A stretch of 64,000 bases of DNA, from the NCBI RefSeq assembly GCF_000204195.1, contig NZ_AFBG01000019.1, positions 434,001-498,000 of the forward strand. Reading direction: 5' to 3'. The stretch comes from Acidovorax radicis N35. GTDB lineage: Bacteria > Pseudomonadota > Gammaproteobacteria > Burkholderiales > Burkholderiaceae_C. The notes beneath the pieces are model-generated. The model worked only from the letters and a program-made list of their open reading frames with translations. It was not told the DNA's origin and ran no database searches. A program made the position numbers and the translations under genes. Positions 1-10,314 of this stretch are shown in pieces; within the stretch, counting starts at the first letter, position 1; each line of letters opens with the position of its first letter.

Positions 1-341
1 TGGCGCTGCAGACCCGCGGCTTCACCCTTCGGTGGAGTGCCGGGCGCATGTCCCTGGCGGGCCAGGTGCAGCTGGATGCCCGGGCCATGTCATCCCGCCT
101 GTCCACCCTGCGCCCCATGGGCAGCTACCGGCTCGCGGTGCAGGGCGGCGAGGTGCCCACGCTCACCCTGAGCACGCTGGACGGGCACCTGCAGTTGAAT
201 GGTTCCGGCCAGTGGGTGGGCAATCGCCTGCGTTTTGCGGGGGAGGCCAGTGCCGCCCCCGAGCGCGAAGCAGCCCTGTCGAATCTTCTGAACATCATTG
301 GACGGCGCAGCGGCGCGCGCTCCATCATCACCGTGGGTTGA
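1..341 (+). CDS. gspN: Type II secretion protein N, 3' part
   Basis: This is the last 113 codons of a reading frame that enters from the left edge, read in the frame starting at base 3 and ending at the TGA at 339-341. The product resembles the C-terminal beta-rich part of GspN, an inner-membrane accessory protein of the type II secretion machine. The fragment itself is weakly diagnostic. The call rests mainly on context: the stop lies 4 bp before the start of gspD, and gspE follows, which is the usual N-D-E order in Burkholderiales. The start and N-terminal membrane segment are outside the window. Confidence 0.7.
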   Translation, partial: ALQTRGFTLRWSAGRMSLAGQVQLDARAMSSRLSTLRPMGSYRLAVQGGEVPTLTLSTLDGHLQLNGSGQWVGNRLRFAGEASAAPEREAALSNLLNIIGRRSGARSIITVG

Positions 342-345
342 ACCT

Positions 346-2934
346 ATGAACTCCTTGTTGTCACCACGTCTGGGTTTTGCTCTTAAAGCAATAGCAGCTA
401 GCGCATTACTGGCATGCGCCAGTGGCCAAATTGTTGCCCAAACCGCCATCGATACCGGCACGGGCAGCGTGCGCGCCGGCGAGCCCGTCACCCTGAATTT
501 CGCCAACGCCGAGATCGAAGCCGTGGCGCGCACCATGGCCACCATCACGGGCCGCAATGTGGTGGTGGACCCGCGCGTGAAGGGCCAGCTCAACCTGGTC
601 ACCGAACGCGCCGTGACACCCGCCGCCGCCTTCCAGCAGTTCCTGGCAGCGCTGCGGCTGCAGGGCTTCACGGTGGTGGAGGCTGCAGGCCTGTACAAGG
701 TGGTGCCCGAAGCCGACGCCAAGCTGCAGGGCGGCAGCGTGAGCGTGGTGCAGGGCAGCTCTGGCAGCGCCCCCGGTGGCGGGCAGATCGTCACGCAGAT
801 CTTCAAGCTCAACTTCGAGAACGCCGCCAACCTCGTGCCGGTGCTGCGCCCGCTGATCAGCCCCAACAACACCATCAACGTGAACCCCGGCAACAACTCG
901 CTGGTGATCACCGACTACGCCGACAACCTGCAGCGTCTGGCGCGCATCGTGGCGGCCATGGATGTCTCCAACGCCAGCGACGTGGAGGTGATTCCGCTGC
1001 GCAACGCCATCGCCACCGACCTCGCGCCGTTGGTGGCGCGCCTGATCGATGGCGGCAGCGGCGCCGCACCGGTCGCCGCACAGGGGCAGGCCGACACCTC
1101 GTTCAAGACCACGCTGATTGCCGAGCCGCGCAGCAACTCGCTGATCCTGCGGGCCGCCAACCCGGCCCGCGTGGCCCAGGTGCGCGCGCTGGTAGCCCAG
1201 CTCGACCAGGCCCCCGCACCCGGCAGCAGCGCATCCACCGGCAACATCCATGTGGTGTACCTGAAGAACGCCGACGCCACCAAGCTGGCCACCACGCTGC
1301 GCGCGGCCATGGCGGCCATGGGCGGCAGCGGCAACACGGGTGGTGGCAGTGCGGGCGCGAGCGCCGCGCCGGCGGCGCCCAGCGGCGGCCTGGGCGGCGG
1401 CAGCAACAGCGGCAGCATCCTGAACACGGGCAGCGGGCTGTCGGGCAGCAATACAGGGGGCCTGGGCACTGGCGGCAACACGATGGGCACCAGCAGCACC
1501 AACAACAACCAGCCCTCCACGGGCGGCCAGATCCAGGCCGACCCCACCACCAATTCGCTCATCATCACGGCACCCGAGCCGCTGTACCGCCAGCTGCGCG
1601 CGGTCATCGACAAACTGGACGGGCGGCGTGCGCAGGTGCTGGTCGAAAGCCTGATCGTGGAAGTGTCGGCCAACAAGGTGGCCCAGTTCGGCATCCAGTG
1701 GCAGGGCATCCTGGGCAAGCAGGGCGATGGCACCGTGGGCGTGATCGGCACCAACTCCGGTGCGGCCGGCGCCAACATCCTGGGGTTGACGGCCGCGCTC
1801 GCGTCAGGCAGCGCCACCAGTATCGCCACAGCAGCCACCGGGCTGGGCGGCGGCATGAATCTGGCGCTAGCGCCGCGCGTCAACGGCCAGTACTACCTGG
1901 GCGCGCTGGCCAACTTCCTGCAGAACAGCGGCGACGCCAATGTGCTCTCCACCCCCAACCTGATGACGCTGGACAACGAGGAGGCGCGCATCCTCATCGG
2001 CGACAACGTGCCCTTCGTCACGGGCTCGTATGCGAACACCGGCAACAGTGGCACCGTGAACCCGTTCAACACCGTGGAGCGCAAGGACGTGGGCCTGATG
2101 CTCAAGGTGCGCCCGCAAATTGGCGAGAACGGCACCGTGAAGATGGCGATCTACCAGGAGATCTCCAAGATCGACCGATCCACCCTGTCCAACGCCACCG
2201 GCCCCACCACTAGCAAACGTGCGGTCGAATCGAACGTGGTGGTGGACGACGGCAGCATCATCGTCATCGGCGGCCTGCTGGAGGACACCTACTCGCAGGG
2301 CGAGGACAAGGTGCCCCTGATGGGCGACCTGCCCGTGGTGGGCAGCCTGTTCAAGAGCGAGAACCGCTCGCGCCGCAAAACCAATCTGATGATCTTCCTG
2401 CGCCCCATCGTAGTGCGTGACAACGCCACCAGCGACGCATTGGTCGTGGACCGTTATGAGGCCATCCGTGCCTTGCAGCACACTACACAGCCTGGCCCCA
2501 GCCTGATGATGGGCACGGTCTCTGGCGCCCCCATCCTGCCCGCGCTGCCCGAGCGGGCGCCTTCGGCCCCCAGTCCTGCGTCCGTGCAGCCCGCCGTGCC
2601 GGTGCCCCTGCAGCCGCTCGCCCCCGTGGCACCACCGACCCCACCTGCACCGCAAAGCAGCGCACCCGCCGCCCCGGCGGTCCAGGCACAGGCCCCGGCA
2701 CCGCAGTACTACGTGAATGTGGGCGTGTTCGGCAAGGACGCGGAGTCGCGCACCGCCATGACCAAGCTGCGCAGCTCCGCCCTGCCCCTGTCCATTCAAT
2801 CGGTAGACACCAACCGTGGCACGCTCACCCGCGTGCGGGTCGGCCCCTACAACTCCGAAGACGCTGCCAATGCGGCAGCCGCCACCGTGCGCAGTCTGGC
2901 ACTCAACGCCACGGTCTCGCCCCAGGCGCTCTGA
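346..2934 (+). CDS. gspD: Type II secretion secretin GspD with C-terminal SPOR domain
   Basis: Outer-membrane secretin (862 aa) forming the exit channel of type II secretion. The ATG at 346 follows gspN by 4 bp and gives a clear signal peptide (hydrophobic about 8-30, Ala-rich cleavage region). N0/N1-type modules start near residue 45 (VTLNFANAEIEAVARTM). The N-domain series carries a Gly/Ser/Asn-rich insertion about 325-390. The secretin core runs about 426-692, with VLSTPNLMTLDNEEA, VPFVTG and the closing GDLPVVGSLFKS and LMIFLRPIVV. After a Pro/Ala linker (about 725-785) there is a SPOR-like domain (about 788-862, starting YYVNVGVFGKDAESR), a peptidoglycan-binding fold not part of the standard secretin. 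The hydrophobic core of the signal peptide is itself a copy of a dispersed palindromic repeat (379-432). Confidence 0.95.
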   Translation: MNSLLSPRLGFALKAIAASALLACASGQIVAQTAIDTGTGSVRAGEPVTLNFANAEIEAVARTMATITGRNVVVDPRVKGQLNLVTERAVTPAAAFQQFLAALRLQGFTVVEAAGLYKVVPEADAKLQGGSVSVVQGSSGSAPGGGQIVTQIFKLNFENAANLVPVLRPLISPNNTINVNPGNNSLVITDYADNLQRLARIVAAMDVSNASDVEVIPLRNAIATDLAPLVARLIDGGSGAAPVAAQGQADTSFKTTLIAEPRSNSLILRAANPARVAQVRALVAQLDQAPAPGSSASTGNIHVVYLKNADATKLATTLRAAMAAMGGSGNTGGGSAGASAAPAAPSGGLGGGSNSGSILNTGSGLSGSNTGGLGTGGNTMGTSSTNNNQPSTGGQIQADPTTNSLIITAPEPLYRQLRAVIDKLDGRRAQVLVESLIVEVSANKVAQFGIQWQGILGKQGDGTVGVIGTNSGAAGANILGLTAALASGSATSIATAATGLGGGMNLALAPRVNGQYYLGALANFLQNSGDANVLSTPNLMTLDNEEARILIGDNVPFVTGSYANTGNSGTVNPFNTVERKDVGLMLKVRPQIGENGTVKMAIYQEISKIDRSTLSNATGPTTSKRAVESNVVVDDGSIIVIGGLLEDTYSQGEDKVPLMGDLPVVGSLFKSENRSRRKTNLMIFLRPIVVRDNATSDALVVDRYEAIRALQHTTQPGPSLMMGTVSGAPILPALPERAPSAPSPASVQPAVPVPLQPLAPVAPPTPPAPQSSAPAAPAVQAQAPAPQYYVNVGVFGKDAESRTAMTKLRSSALPLSIQSVDTNRGTLTRVRVGPYNSEDAANAAAATVRSLALNATVSPQAL
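379..432 (+). repeat. Palindromic repeat family A, copy inside the gspD signal peptide
   Basis: CTTAAAGCAATAGCAGCTAG, CGCATTACTGGCATGCGCCA and GTGGCCAAATTG in order. The left flank, TAGCAGCTAGCGC arm and AGTGGCCAAATT right flank match the family; the loop is changed. It encodes residues about 12-29, most of the hydrophobic core of the signal peptide. Confidence 0.75.
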
Positions 2935-2947
2935 GGGACCCACACCC

Positions 2948-4336
2948 ATGCGCCATCCCCTGCCCTACGCCTTTGCCCGTACCGCCCAGCTGCTGCTGGA
3001 GGACGACGGCCACCACCTGGTGCTGTGGCATGGCCCCCACCCTGACGCGGGGGCGCTGTCGGAGGTGTTGCGCAAGCACGCCGTGCAGCAGCTGCTGCCG
3101 CTCGACGCCCCGGCACTGGCCCAGCGCATCAGTGCCGTGTATTCGCACAGCGAATCGAGTGCGGCCACGGTTGTGAGCGAGGTCGAGAGCGATGCCGATC
3201 TCTCGCGCATGATGCAGGAACTGCCCGCCGTGGAGGACTTGCTGGAGTCCGCTGGCGACGCGCCCATCATCCGCATGCTCAATGCCCTGCTCACGCAGGC
3301 CGCGCGCGACGGAGCAAGCGACATCCACATCGAACCGTACGAGCGCCATTCCAGCGTGCGCTTTCGGGTGGACGGCACGCTGCGCGAGGTGGTGCAGCCC
3401 AACCGCGCCCTGCACGCCGCCCTGATCTCGCGCCTGAAGATCATGGCCGACCTCGACATCAGTGAAAAACGGCTGCCGCAGGACGGCCGCATCAGCCTGC
3501 GCCTGGGCACCCGCGCCATCGACGTGCGCGTGTCCACGCTGCCCAGCGCCCACGGCGAACGTGCGGTGCTGCGGCTTTTGGACAAGAGCGAAAGCAAGCT
3601 CAGCCTGGAAGCCGTGGGCATGCAGGGCGACACCTTGCGCCGCTTCGAAGGCCTCATCTCGCAGCCGCACGGCATCATCCTGGTGACCGGGCCCACGGGC
3701 TCGGGCAAGACGACCACGCTGTACGCGGGCCTGGGGCGCCTGGACGCCACGCGCAACAACATCATGACGGTGGAAGACCCGATCGAGTACGAGCTGCCGG
3801 GCGTGGGGCAGACGCAGGTCAACAGCAAGATCGAGCTGACCTTTGCGAAGGCCCTGCGCGCCATCCTGCGGCAGGACCCGGACATCATCATGATCGGTGA
3901 AATCCGCGACTTCGAGACCGCGCAGATCGCCATCCAGGCCTCACTGACGGGCCATTTGGTGCTGGCCACGCTGCACACCAACGACGCGGCCAGCGCCGTG
4001 ACGCGCCTGACCGACATGGGGGTGGAGCCCTTCCTGCTGTCGTCCTCGCTGCTGGGGGTGCTAGCGCAGCGCCTGGTGCGCAAGTACTGCAGCCATTGCC
4101 AGGGCAGCGGGTGCGATCACTGCGGCCAGACGGGCTACACGGGCCGCACCGGCGTGTTCGAGCTGCTGGTGACCACGGACGCGATCCGCGCGCAGATCCA
4201 CAACCAGGCGTCCGAAGCCGACATTCGCACTGCGGCGCTGGCGGGTGGCATGGCCCTGATGCGCGACGATGGCGAGCGGCTGATTGCCGCGGGCATTACC
4301 AGCCGTGAAGAAGTGCTGCGGGTAACCAGGGACTGA
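2948..4336 (+). CDS. gspE: Type II secretion ATPase GspE
   Basis: Cytoplasmic hexameric ATPase (462 aa) that powers pseudopilus assembly. The ATG at 2948 is 13 bp after gspD, and MRHPLPYAFA is the expected type of start. Walker A GPTGSGKTTT lies near residue 247, Walker B DPDIIMIGEIRD near 313, and the His box near GHLVLATLHTNDA. The C-terminal zinc element is compressed: two CxxC pairs are only four residues apart (CSHCQGSGCDHC, about 380-391), whereas the family usually has a long loop between them. It ends with the conserved TGYTGRTGVFELL stretch. gspF does not follow; the operon stops here and a dispersed hairpin repeat begins 5 bp later. Confidence 0.96.
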   Translation: MRHPLPYAFARTAQLLLEDDGHHLVLWHGPHPDAGALSEVLRKHAVQQLLPLDAPALAQRISAVYSHSESSAATVVSEVESDADLSRMMQELPAVEDLLESAGDAPIIRMLNALLTQAARDGASDIHIEPYERHSSVRFRVDGTLREVVQPNRALHAALISRLKIMADLDISEKRLPQDGRISLRLGTRAIDVRVSTLPSAHGERAVLRLLDKSESKLSLEAVGMQGDTLRRFEGLISQPHGIILVTGPTGSGKTTTLYAGLGRLDATRNNIMTVEDPIEYELPGVGQTQVNSKIELTFAKALRAILRQDPDIIMIGEIRDFETAQIAIQASLTGHLVLATLHTNDAASAVTRLTDMGVEPFLLSSSLLGVLAQRLVRKYCSHCQGSGCDHCGQTGYTGRTGVFELLVTTDAIRAQIHNQASEADIRTAALAGGMALMRDDGERLIAAGITSREEVLRVTRD

Positions 4337-4340
4337 GATA

Positions 4341-4440
4341 CCCCCTGAGCCGCGGCGCGACCTCCCCCGAAGGGCGACGTAGCCGGTGGCCTGGCAAAAC
4401 CAGCTCCACGGGTGCACTGGCCTGGGGCGCGCCAGTTGCA
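4341..4440 (+). repeat. Dispersed hairpin repeat family B, copy 1
   Basis: Begins CCCCCTGAG just after gspE and continues into a conserved tail reading GGTGGCCTGGCAAAACCAG and then CCACGGGTGCACTGG. Four further copies in the window share the tail (43401-43490, 50873-50955, 51831-51931, 63721-63895). The position after a stop codon suggests a transcript end or RNA-stabilising hairpin, but there is no U tract. Confidence 0.8.
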
Positions 4441-4481
4441 AGCGCTGTGGGGTTGCGCAAAACCATGGCAAGCCACCATTT

Positions 4482-4545
4482 ACTATTATTTTGATAGCTA
4501 CCAGCGCTTGATGGACAAGCGCCAGCTGCCAAAAATACCTAAAAC
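4482..4545 (+). repeat. Palindromic repeat family A, intergenic copy
   Basis: About 60 bp centred on the imperfect palindrome CAGCGCTTG-ATGGA-CAAGCGCCAG, preceded by TTTTGATAGCTAC and followed by GCCAAAAATA. It is one of the clearest copies in the window and sits between the convergent ends of gspE and a chemoreceptor gene. The family is defined by at least 12 copies here. Confidence 0.85.
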
Positions 4546-6203
4546 TACCGTATCCGCAGCGCGGGCCGGCGCGGCGCCTGGGCCACGGCTGGTGCAGAGG
4601 GCGCTGCTGCTGCCGCGCTGAAGGCCGATGGTGTGGAAACACCGCCGTCCTGCAGCTTGAACTGACTGACCGCGCTGCTCAGGTGCAGGGCCTGTTCGCG
4701 CAGCGACTCGGAAGCAGCGGTGGACTCTTCCACCAGCGCGGCGTTCTGCTGCGTCATCTGGTCGAGCTGGCCCACGGCCTGGCTGATCTGGCCGATGTTG
4801 TCGCTTTGCTCGGCCGACGAGGCGGTGATCTCCGCAATGATGTCGGACACCCGGCGCACGCTGCTGACGATCTCGGTCATGGTCTGCCCGGCCTGGCTGA
4901 CCAGGCGCGAGCCGTCTTCGACGCGTTCCACCGACGAACCGATCAGGCCCTTGATCTCCTTGGCCGCCTCGGCACTGCGCTGCGCGAGGTTGCGCACCTC
5001 GCTCGCCACCACGGCAAAACCCCGGCCCTGTTCACCGGCGCGCGCGGCCTCGACGGCGGCGTTGAGCGCGAGGATGTTGGTCTGGAATGCAATGGAGTCG
5101 ATCACGCCCGTGATGTCGGCGATCTTGCGCGAGCTGGTGGTGATCTGGTCCATGGTGGTGACCACCTGCGACACCACGGCACCGCCACGCGCGGCCACTT
5201 CGGCGGCCGACGAGGCGAAGTCGCTGGCCTGGCGGGAGGACTGCGCGCTTTGCTGCACGGTGCTGGTCAACAGCTCCATGGACGAGGCGGTTTCCTCCAG
5301 GTTGGCCGCTGTCTGCTCGGTGCGGTGGCTCAGGTCGTGGTTGCCGCTGGCGATCTCGGAGCTGGCGGTGGTGATGTTGCCTGCCGAGTCCTGCACCTGG
5401 CGCACCAGGCCACGCAGGGCCTCCTGCATGCGGCCCATGGCCGAAACCAGCTGGCCGACCTCATCCTGGTTCATGGCAGCCACGTCCCGCGATAAATCGC
5501 CACTGGCAATGCGGTCGGCAAGCTCCTGCGCCTGGCCCAGGGACCGGGTGATGGAGCGCACGCTGAAGAACGTGAGCGGAATCAGTACCGCCAGCCCAAG
5601 CAGCAACCCGATGCCAATGAGGGCAGACATCGTGGAGGTGCGCGACTCCACACCTTCGCGGGCTTCATCCATCCGCGCACGGGCCGTGGCGGACAGGCTG
5701 GAGAACAGCTTGTCGGTGGCCTCCATGTGCACTTTCAGGCGGTCTGCGTAGGCACCACCGCCTGCACCATCGAGCTGGGCACGCTCGATCTGCTCGAAGA
5801 TCGGCGAGATGCCAGTTTCGTACTGCTTGATCTCGTCCAGGGATTTATCGATGGACGCGACGAACTCCGTGTCGCCCGACTGGACCTGGCGCACATCGGC
5901 AAGGCTCTTGCGCAGGGCGGCCAGGGTCTTGGCCCAGGACTCGCGCAAGGCCGAGACCTCCACCGAGTTGTTGAAATTGATGATGATGTCTTTTTCGGTC
6001 CGGCGCAGGTCCCCCAGCGTGGTGCGCAGATCCGACATGTCCGTGAGGGTCTGCACTCGCTGCGAGAACAGCACCTGCAGCGTGCCGCGCGTGCGGTCCA
6101 GCGCCACATAACCCATGGCGCCAATGACAACAAGAAGAATCAGGGAAAAAACGGTCCCGAAGTAAAGGCGCGTGCGGATGGAGAAGCGGCCGAGAGCATT
6201 CAT
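4545..6203 (-). CDS. Methyl-accepting chemotaxis protein
   Basis: Inner-membrane chemoreceptor (552 aa) that would signal to CheA/CheW. A first membrane helix lies at about residues 12-34 ([16 protein letters not shown] region). A ~150-residue helical periplasmic ligand region of the four-helix-bundle type follows, then a second helix about 193-216 ([18 protein letters not shown]), a HAMP domain, and a long cytoplasmic coiled coil with the invariant hairpin tip [20 protein letters not shown]. The tail (RRPALRIR) has no docking pentapeptide. The start at 6203 has an AAGGAAGA ribosome-binding site. The gene stands alone, and the ligand cannot be inferred. Confidence 0.95.
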   Translation of the reverse strand: MNALGRFSIRTRLYFGTVFSLILLVVIGAMGYVALDRTRGTLQVLFSQRVQTLTDMSDLRTTLGDLRRTEKDIIINFNNSVEVSALRESWAKTLAALRKSLADVRQVQSGDTEFVASIDKSLDEIKQYETGISPIFEQIERAQLDGAGGGAYADRLKVHMEATDKLFSSLSATARARMDEAREGVESRTSTMSALIGIGLLLGLAVLIPLTFFSVRSITRSLGQAQELADRIASGDLSRDVAAMNQDEVGQLVSAMGRMQEALRGLVRQVQDSAGNITTASSEIASGNHDLSHRTEQTAANLEETASSMELLTSTVQQSAQSSRQASDFASSAAEVAARGGAVVSQVVTTMDQITTSSRKIADITGVIDSIAFQTNILALNAAVEAARAGEQGRGFAVVASEVRNLAQRSAEAAKEIKGLIGSSVERVEDGSRLVSQAGQTMTEIVSSVRRVSDIIAEITASSAEQSDNIGQISQAVGQLDQMTQQNAALVEESTAASESLREQALHLSSAVSQFKLQDGGVSTPSAFSAAAAAPSAPAVAQAPRRPALRIR

Positions 6204-6385
6204 GGCTCTTCCTTACATTTTTTAACAGACAACTCAGCATAGCAAATTTAGTGCCACACACCATCCTCCCGATCTTCTGAACCGGGGGGTGGGCGGGACT
6301 ATAGAGCGAGCGCTGTCGTCTGCCGCACAGGGTAAGCACGGCCCCGGGCCCTGGTGCAGGGAATCCCCGGGGGTAGTAGGCGGGC

Positions 6386-8528
<2,143 letters not shown>

Positions 8529-8581
8529 CGCGAGTATAGGCCAGAAGAAAAAGAGGCCCCAGCCGCACTTCGGCCGTACGG

Positions 8582-8758
8582 TCAGGCCAAACGGCCGATG
8601 AGGATCACCGCAAAGAAGAAGACGGCTGCGATCACCGTCCATTTGAGGATGACGAGCCCCAGGCGCTTGTAGCGCGCCTGGCCGGTGCCCGCATAAAACG
8701 CAAACGACACGGCAGCCGCCAGAAGCAGCAGCATGGCCAGCCAGCGGAAGATCAGCAT
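8582..8758 (-). CDS. Small two-helix membrane protein, unknown
   Basis: A 58-residue frame starting MLIFRWLAML at 8758 with a GGGGG-containing upstream stretch. It has two hydrophobic segments (about 5-23 and 35-56) separated by a short basic loop (GQARYKRLG). No enzymatic motif is visible. It lies between lpxC and the thiC riboswitch on the same strand, 142 bp downstream of lpxC. The hydrophobic pattern and basic loop make a real membrane mini-protein more likely than chance, but I do not recognise a named family. Confidence 0.55.
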   Translation of the reverse strand: MLIFRWLAMLLLLAAAVSFAFYAGTGQARYKRLGLVILKWTVIAAVFFFAVILIGRLA

Positions 8759-8900
8759 TTCACGAATCCCCCGCGCCTTGAAAACTGACGCGGCATGGGC
8801 CAGGGATGCCCAGCAAGAGGCGCCTCGCAGCGACGGCGTTGTTCCCCTCCCGCAACGAGAGAGGAGGAAGGCGCGAAGCGACTCAGGGAGTGCTTCATCG

Positions 8901-9824
8901 CTACCAGGCGCGCGCGGGCTGCACAAAGCCGCTTGGAGCCTGGCGCTCGTCCTCGAAGGTGACCACTTCCCAGGCATCGCGCTGGGCCAGCAGCTCGCGC
9001 AGCAGCAGGTTGTTCATGGCATGGCCCGAACGGAACGCGCTGTACGCAGCCAGCAGCGGTTTCCCAATCAGGTACAAATCGCCCATGGCGTCCAGGATCT
9101 TGTGCTTCACGAACTCGTCGTCGTAGCGCAGGCCGTCGCTGTTGAGCACCTTGTAGTCGTCCATCACGATGGCGTTGTCCAAGCCCCCGCCCAGCGCCAG
9201 GCCGTTGGAGCGCATCATTTCGACGTCGCGGGTGAAGCCAAAGGTGCGTGCGCGGGCAATGTCACGGCTGTAGTTGCCCGCCCCCAGGTCAAACTCCACA
9301 CGCTGGCCGGTGGAATCCACCGCAGGGTGGTCAAAGTCGATCTCGAAGCTGAGCTTGTAGCCGTGGTAGGGGGTGAGGCGCGCCCACTTGGCGTTGGCGC
9401 CCTCGCCCTCGCGCACTTCCACAGGCCGGGTGACGCGGATGAAACGCTTGGGCGCGTTCTGCAATTCGACCCCCGCACTCTGCAGCAAGAAAACGAAGGA
9501 AGCCGAAGACCCGTCAAGGATGGGCACCTCTTCCGCAGTGATGTCCACATAGAGATTGTCGATGCCCAGGCCCGCACAGGCCGACATCAGGTGCTCCACC
9601 GTGTGTACCTTGGCATTGCCCACCGCGATGGTGGACGCCAGCCGCGTGTCCGTCACCGCTTCAGCCCGGATCGGGATGTCCACGGGCTGGGGCAGGTCAA
9701 CCCGCCGGAACACGATACCCGTGTCCGGCTGCGCGGGCCGCAGGGTCAACTCGACCCGCTGGCCGCTGTGCAGCCCGACGCCTACGGCCCGGGTCAGTGT
9801 CTTGAGGGTGCGTTGCTGGAGCAT
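8901..9824 (-). CDS. lpxC: UDP-3-O-acyl-N-acetylglucosamine deacetylase LpxC
   Basis: Zinc enzyme (307 aa) for the first committed step of lipid A synthesis. The N-terminus [21 protein letters not shown] is typical. Zinc-ligand regions are visible as HTVEHLMSA and HKILDAMGD, and the catalytic segment as [13 protein letters not shown]. The length is normal. In relatives lpxC ends the dcw cluster directly after ftsZ; here it is separated from ftsZ by a MITE-like element and an oppositely oriented chemoreceptor gene, so it must have its own promoter. Confidence 0.98.
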   Translation of the reverse strand: MLQQRTLKTLTRAVGVGLHSGQRVELTLRPAQPDTGIVFRRVDLPQPVDIPIRAEAVTDTRLASTIAVGNAKVHTVEHLMSACAGLGIDNLYVDITAEEVPILDGSSASFVFLLQSAGVELQNAPKRFIRVTRPVEVREGEGANAKWARLTPYHGYKLSFEIDFDHPAVDSTGQRVEFDLGAGNYSRDIARARTFGFTRDVEMMRSNGLALGGGLDNAIVMDDYKVLNSDGLRYDDEFVKHKILDAMGDLYLIGKPLLAAYSAFRSGHAMNNLLLRELLAQRDAWEVVTFEDERQAPSGFVQPARAW

Positions 9825-9913
9825 CTCGGCATTTTAGTTTCTGGCGCCCCGCCCCGCACACGCTGAGGTCTTGCCAGCCTCACCAACACAGCCCCGGAGC
9901 CACCGCCGCCCTT

Positions 9914-10186
9914 AGAGCCTGTTCAAAGTCTCTTTGGAGATCGCATTGGAGTGCAATCGGGATGAGTGGATGCTTCGGATGCGCCGCATGGGCTCATGCC
10001 CATGCAAGCAGCTGGGGCGTCCAATCGCCCGATTTCACTCCAACCCCTTCGGGCAAGTGCCTTGCCGGGCGGTCTGCGGCGTTGCGAAGCTTGCCAATAG
10101 CACGCGCTATTGGCTGCACCCCCGCGCCTTGCATCCCATCCCGGCAAGGTACTTGTGCGACTCCAAAAAGACTTTGAACAGGCTCT
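9914..10186. mobile_element. MITE-like element with 18-bp terminal inverted repeats
   Basis: The 273-bp element is bounded by a perfect 18-bp inverted repeat, agagcctgttcaaagtct (9914-9931) and its complement at 10169-10186. Each repeat extends imperfectly inward (tttggag / ctccaaa). Nested inner inverted repeats pair tggagtgcaatcggg with cccgatttcactcca, and agtgccttgccggg with cccggcaaggtactt. There is no convincing coding frame and no transposase. A related 5' end occurs at 63948-64000, so this is a dispersed non-autonomous element. It fills most of the 490-bp gap between lpxC and the next gene. No target duplication is obvious. Confidence 0.75.
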
Positions 10187-10314
10187 TGGTACGTAGAGCT
10201 ACCGCCGCGTTTTCACCTACAGCACATGCCCCAGGGTTCGCCGCACAATTTGGGGTCGGCGGGCCTTAAAAGACACAACATGAACACACCGCAAACGCCC
10301 CACAGGAGACTCCC

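Noticed and set aside
8817..8900. A third dispersed repeat shared with 32920-33010
   Set aside because: The shared part (GCGACTC-GGG-GT plus a GAGAGG run) is short and GC-rich; two weak copies do not establish a family.
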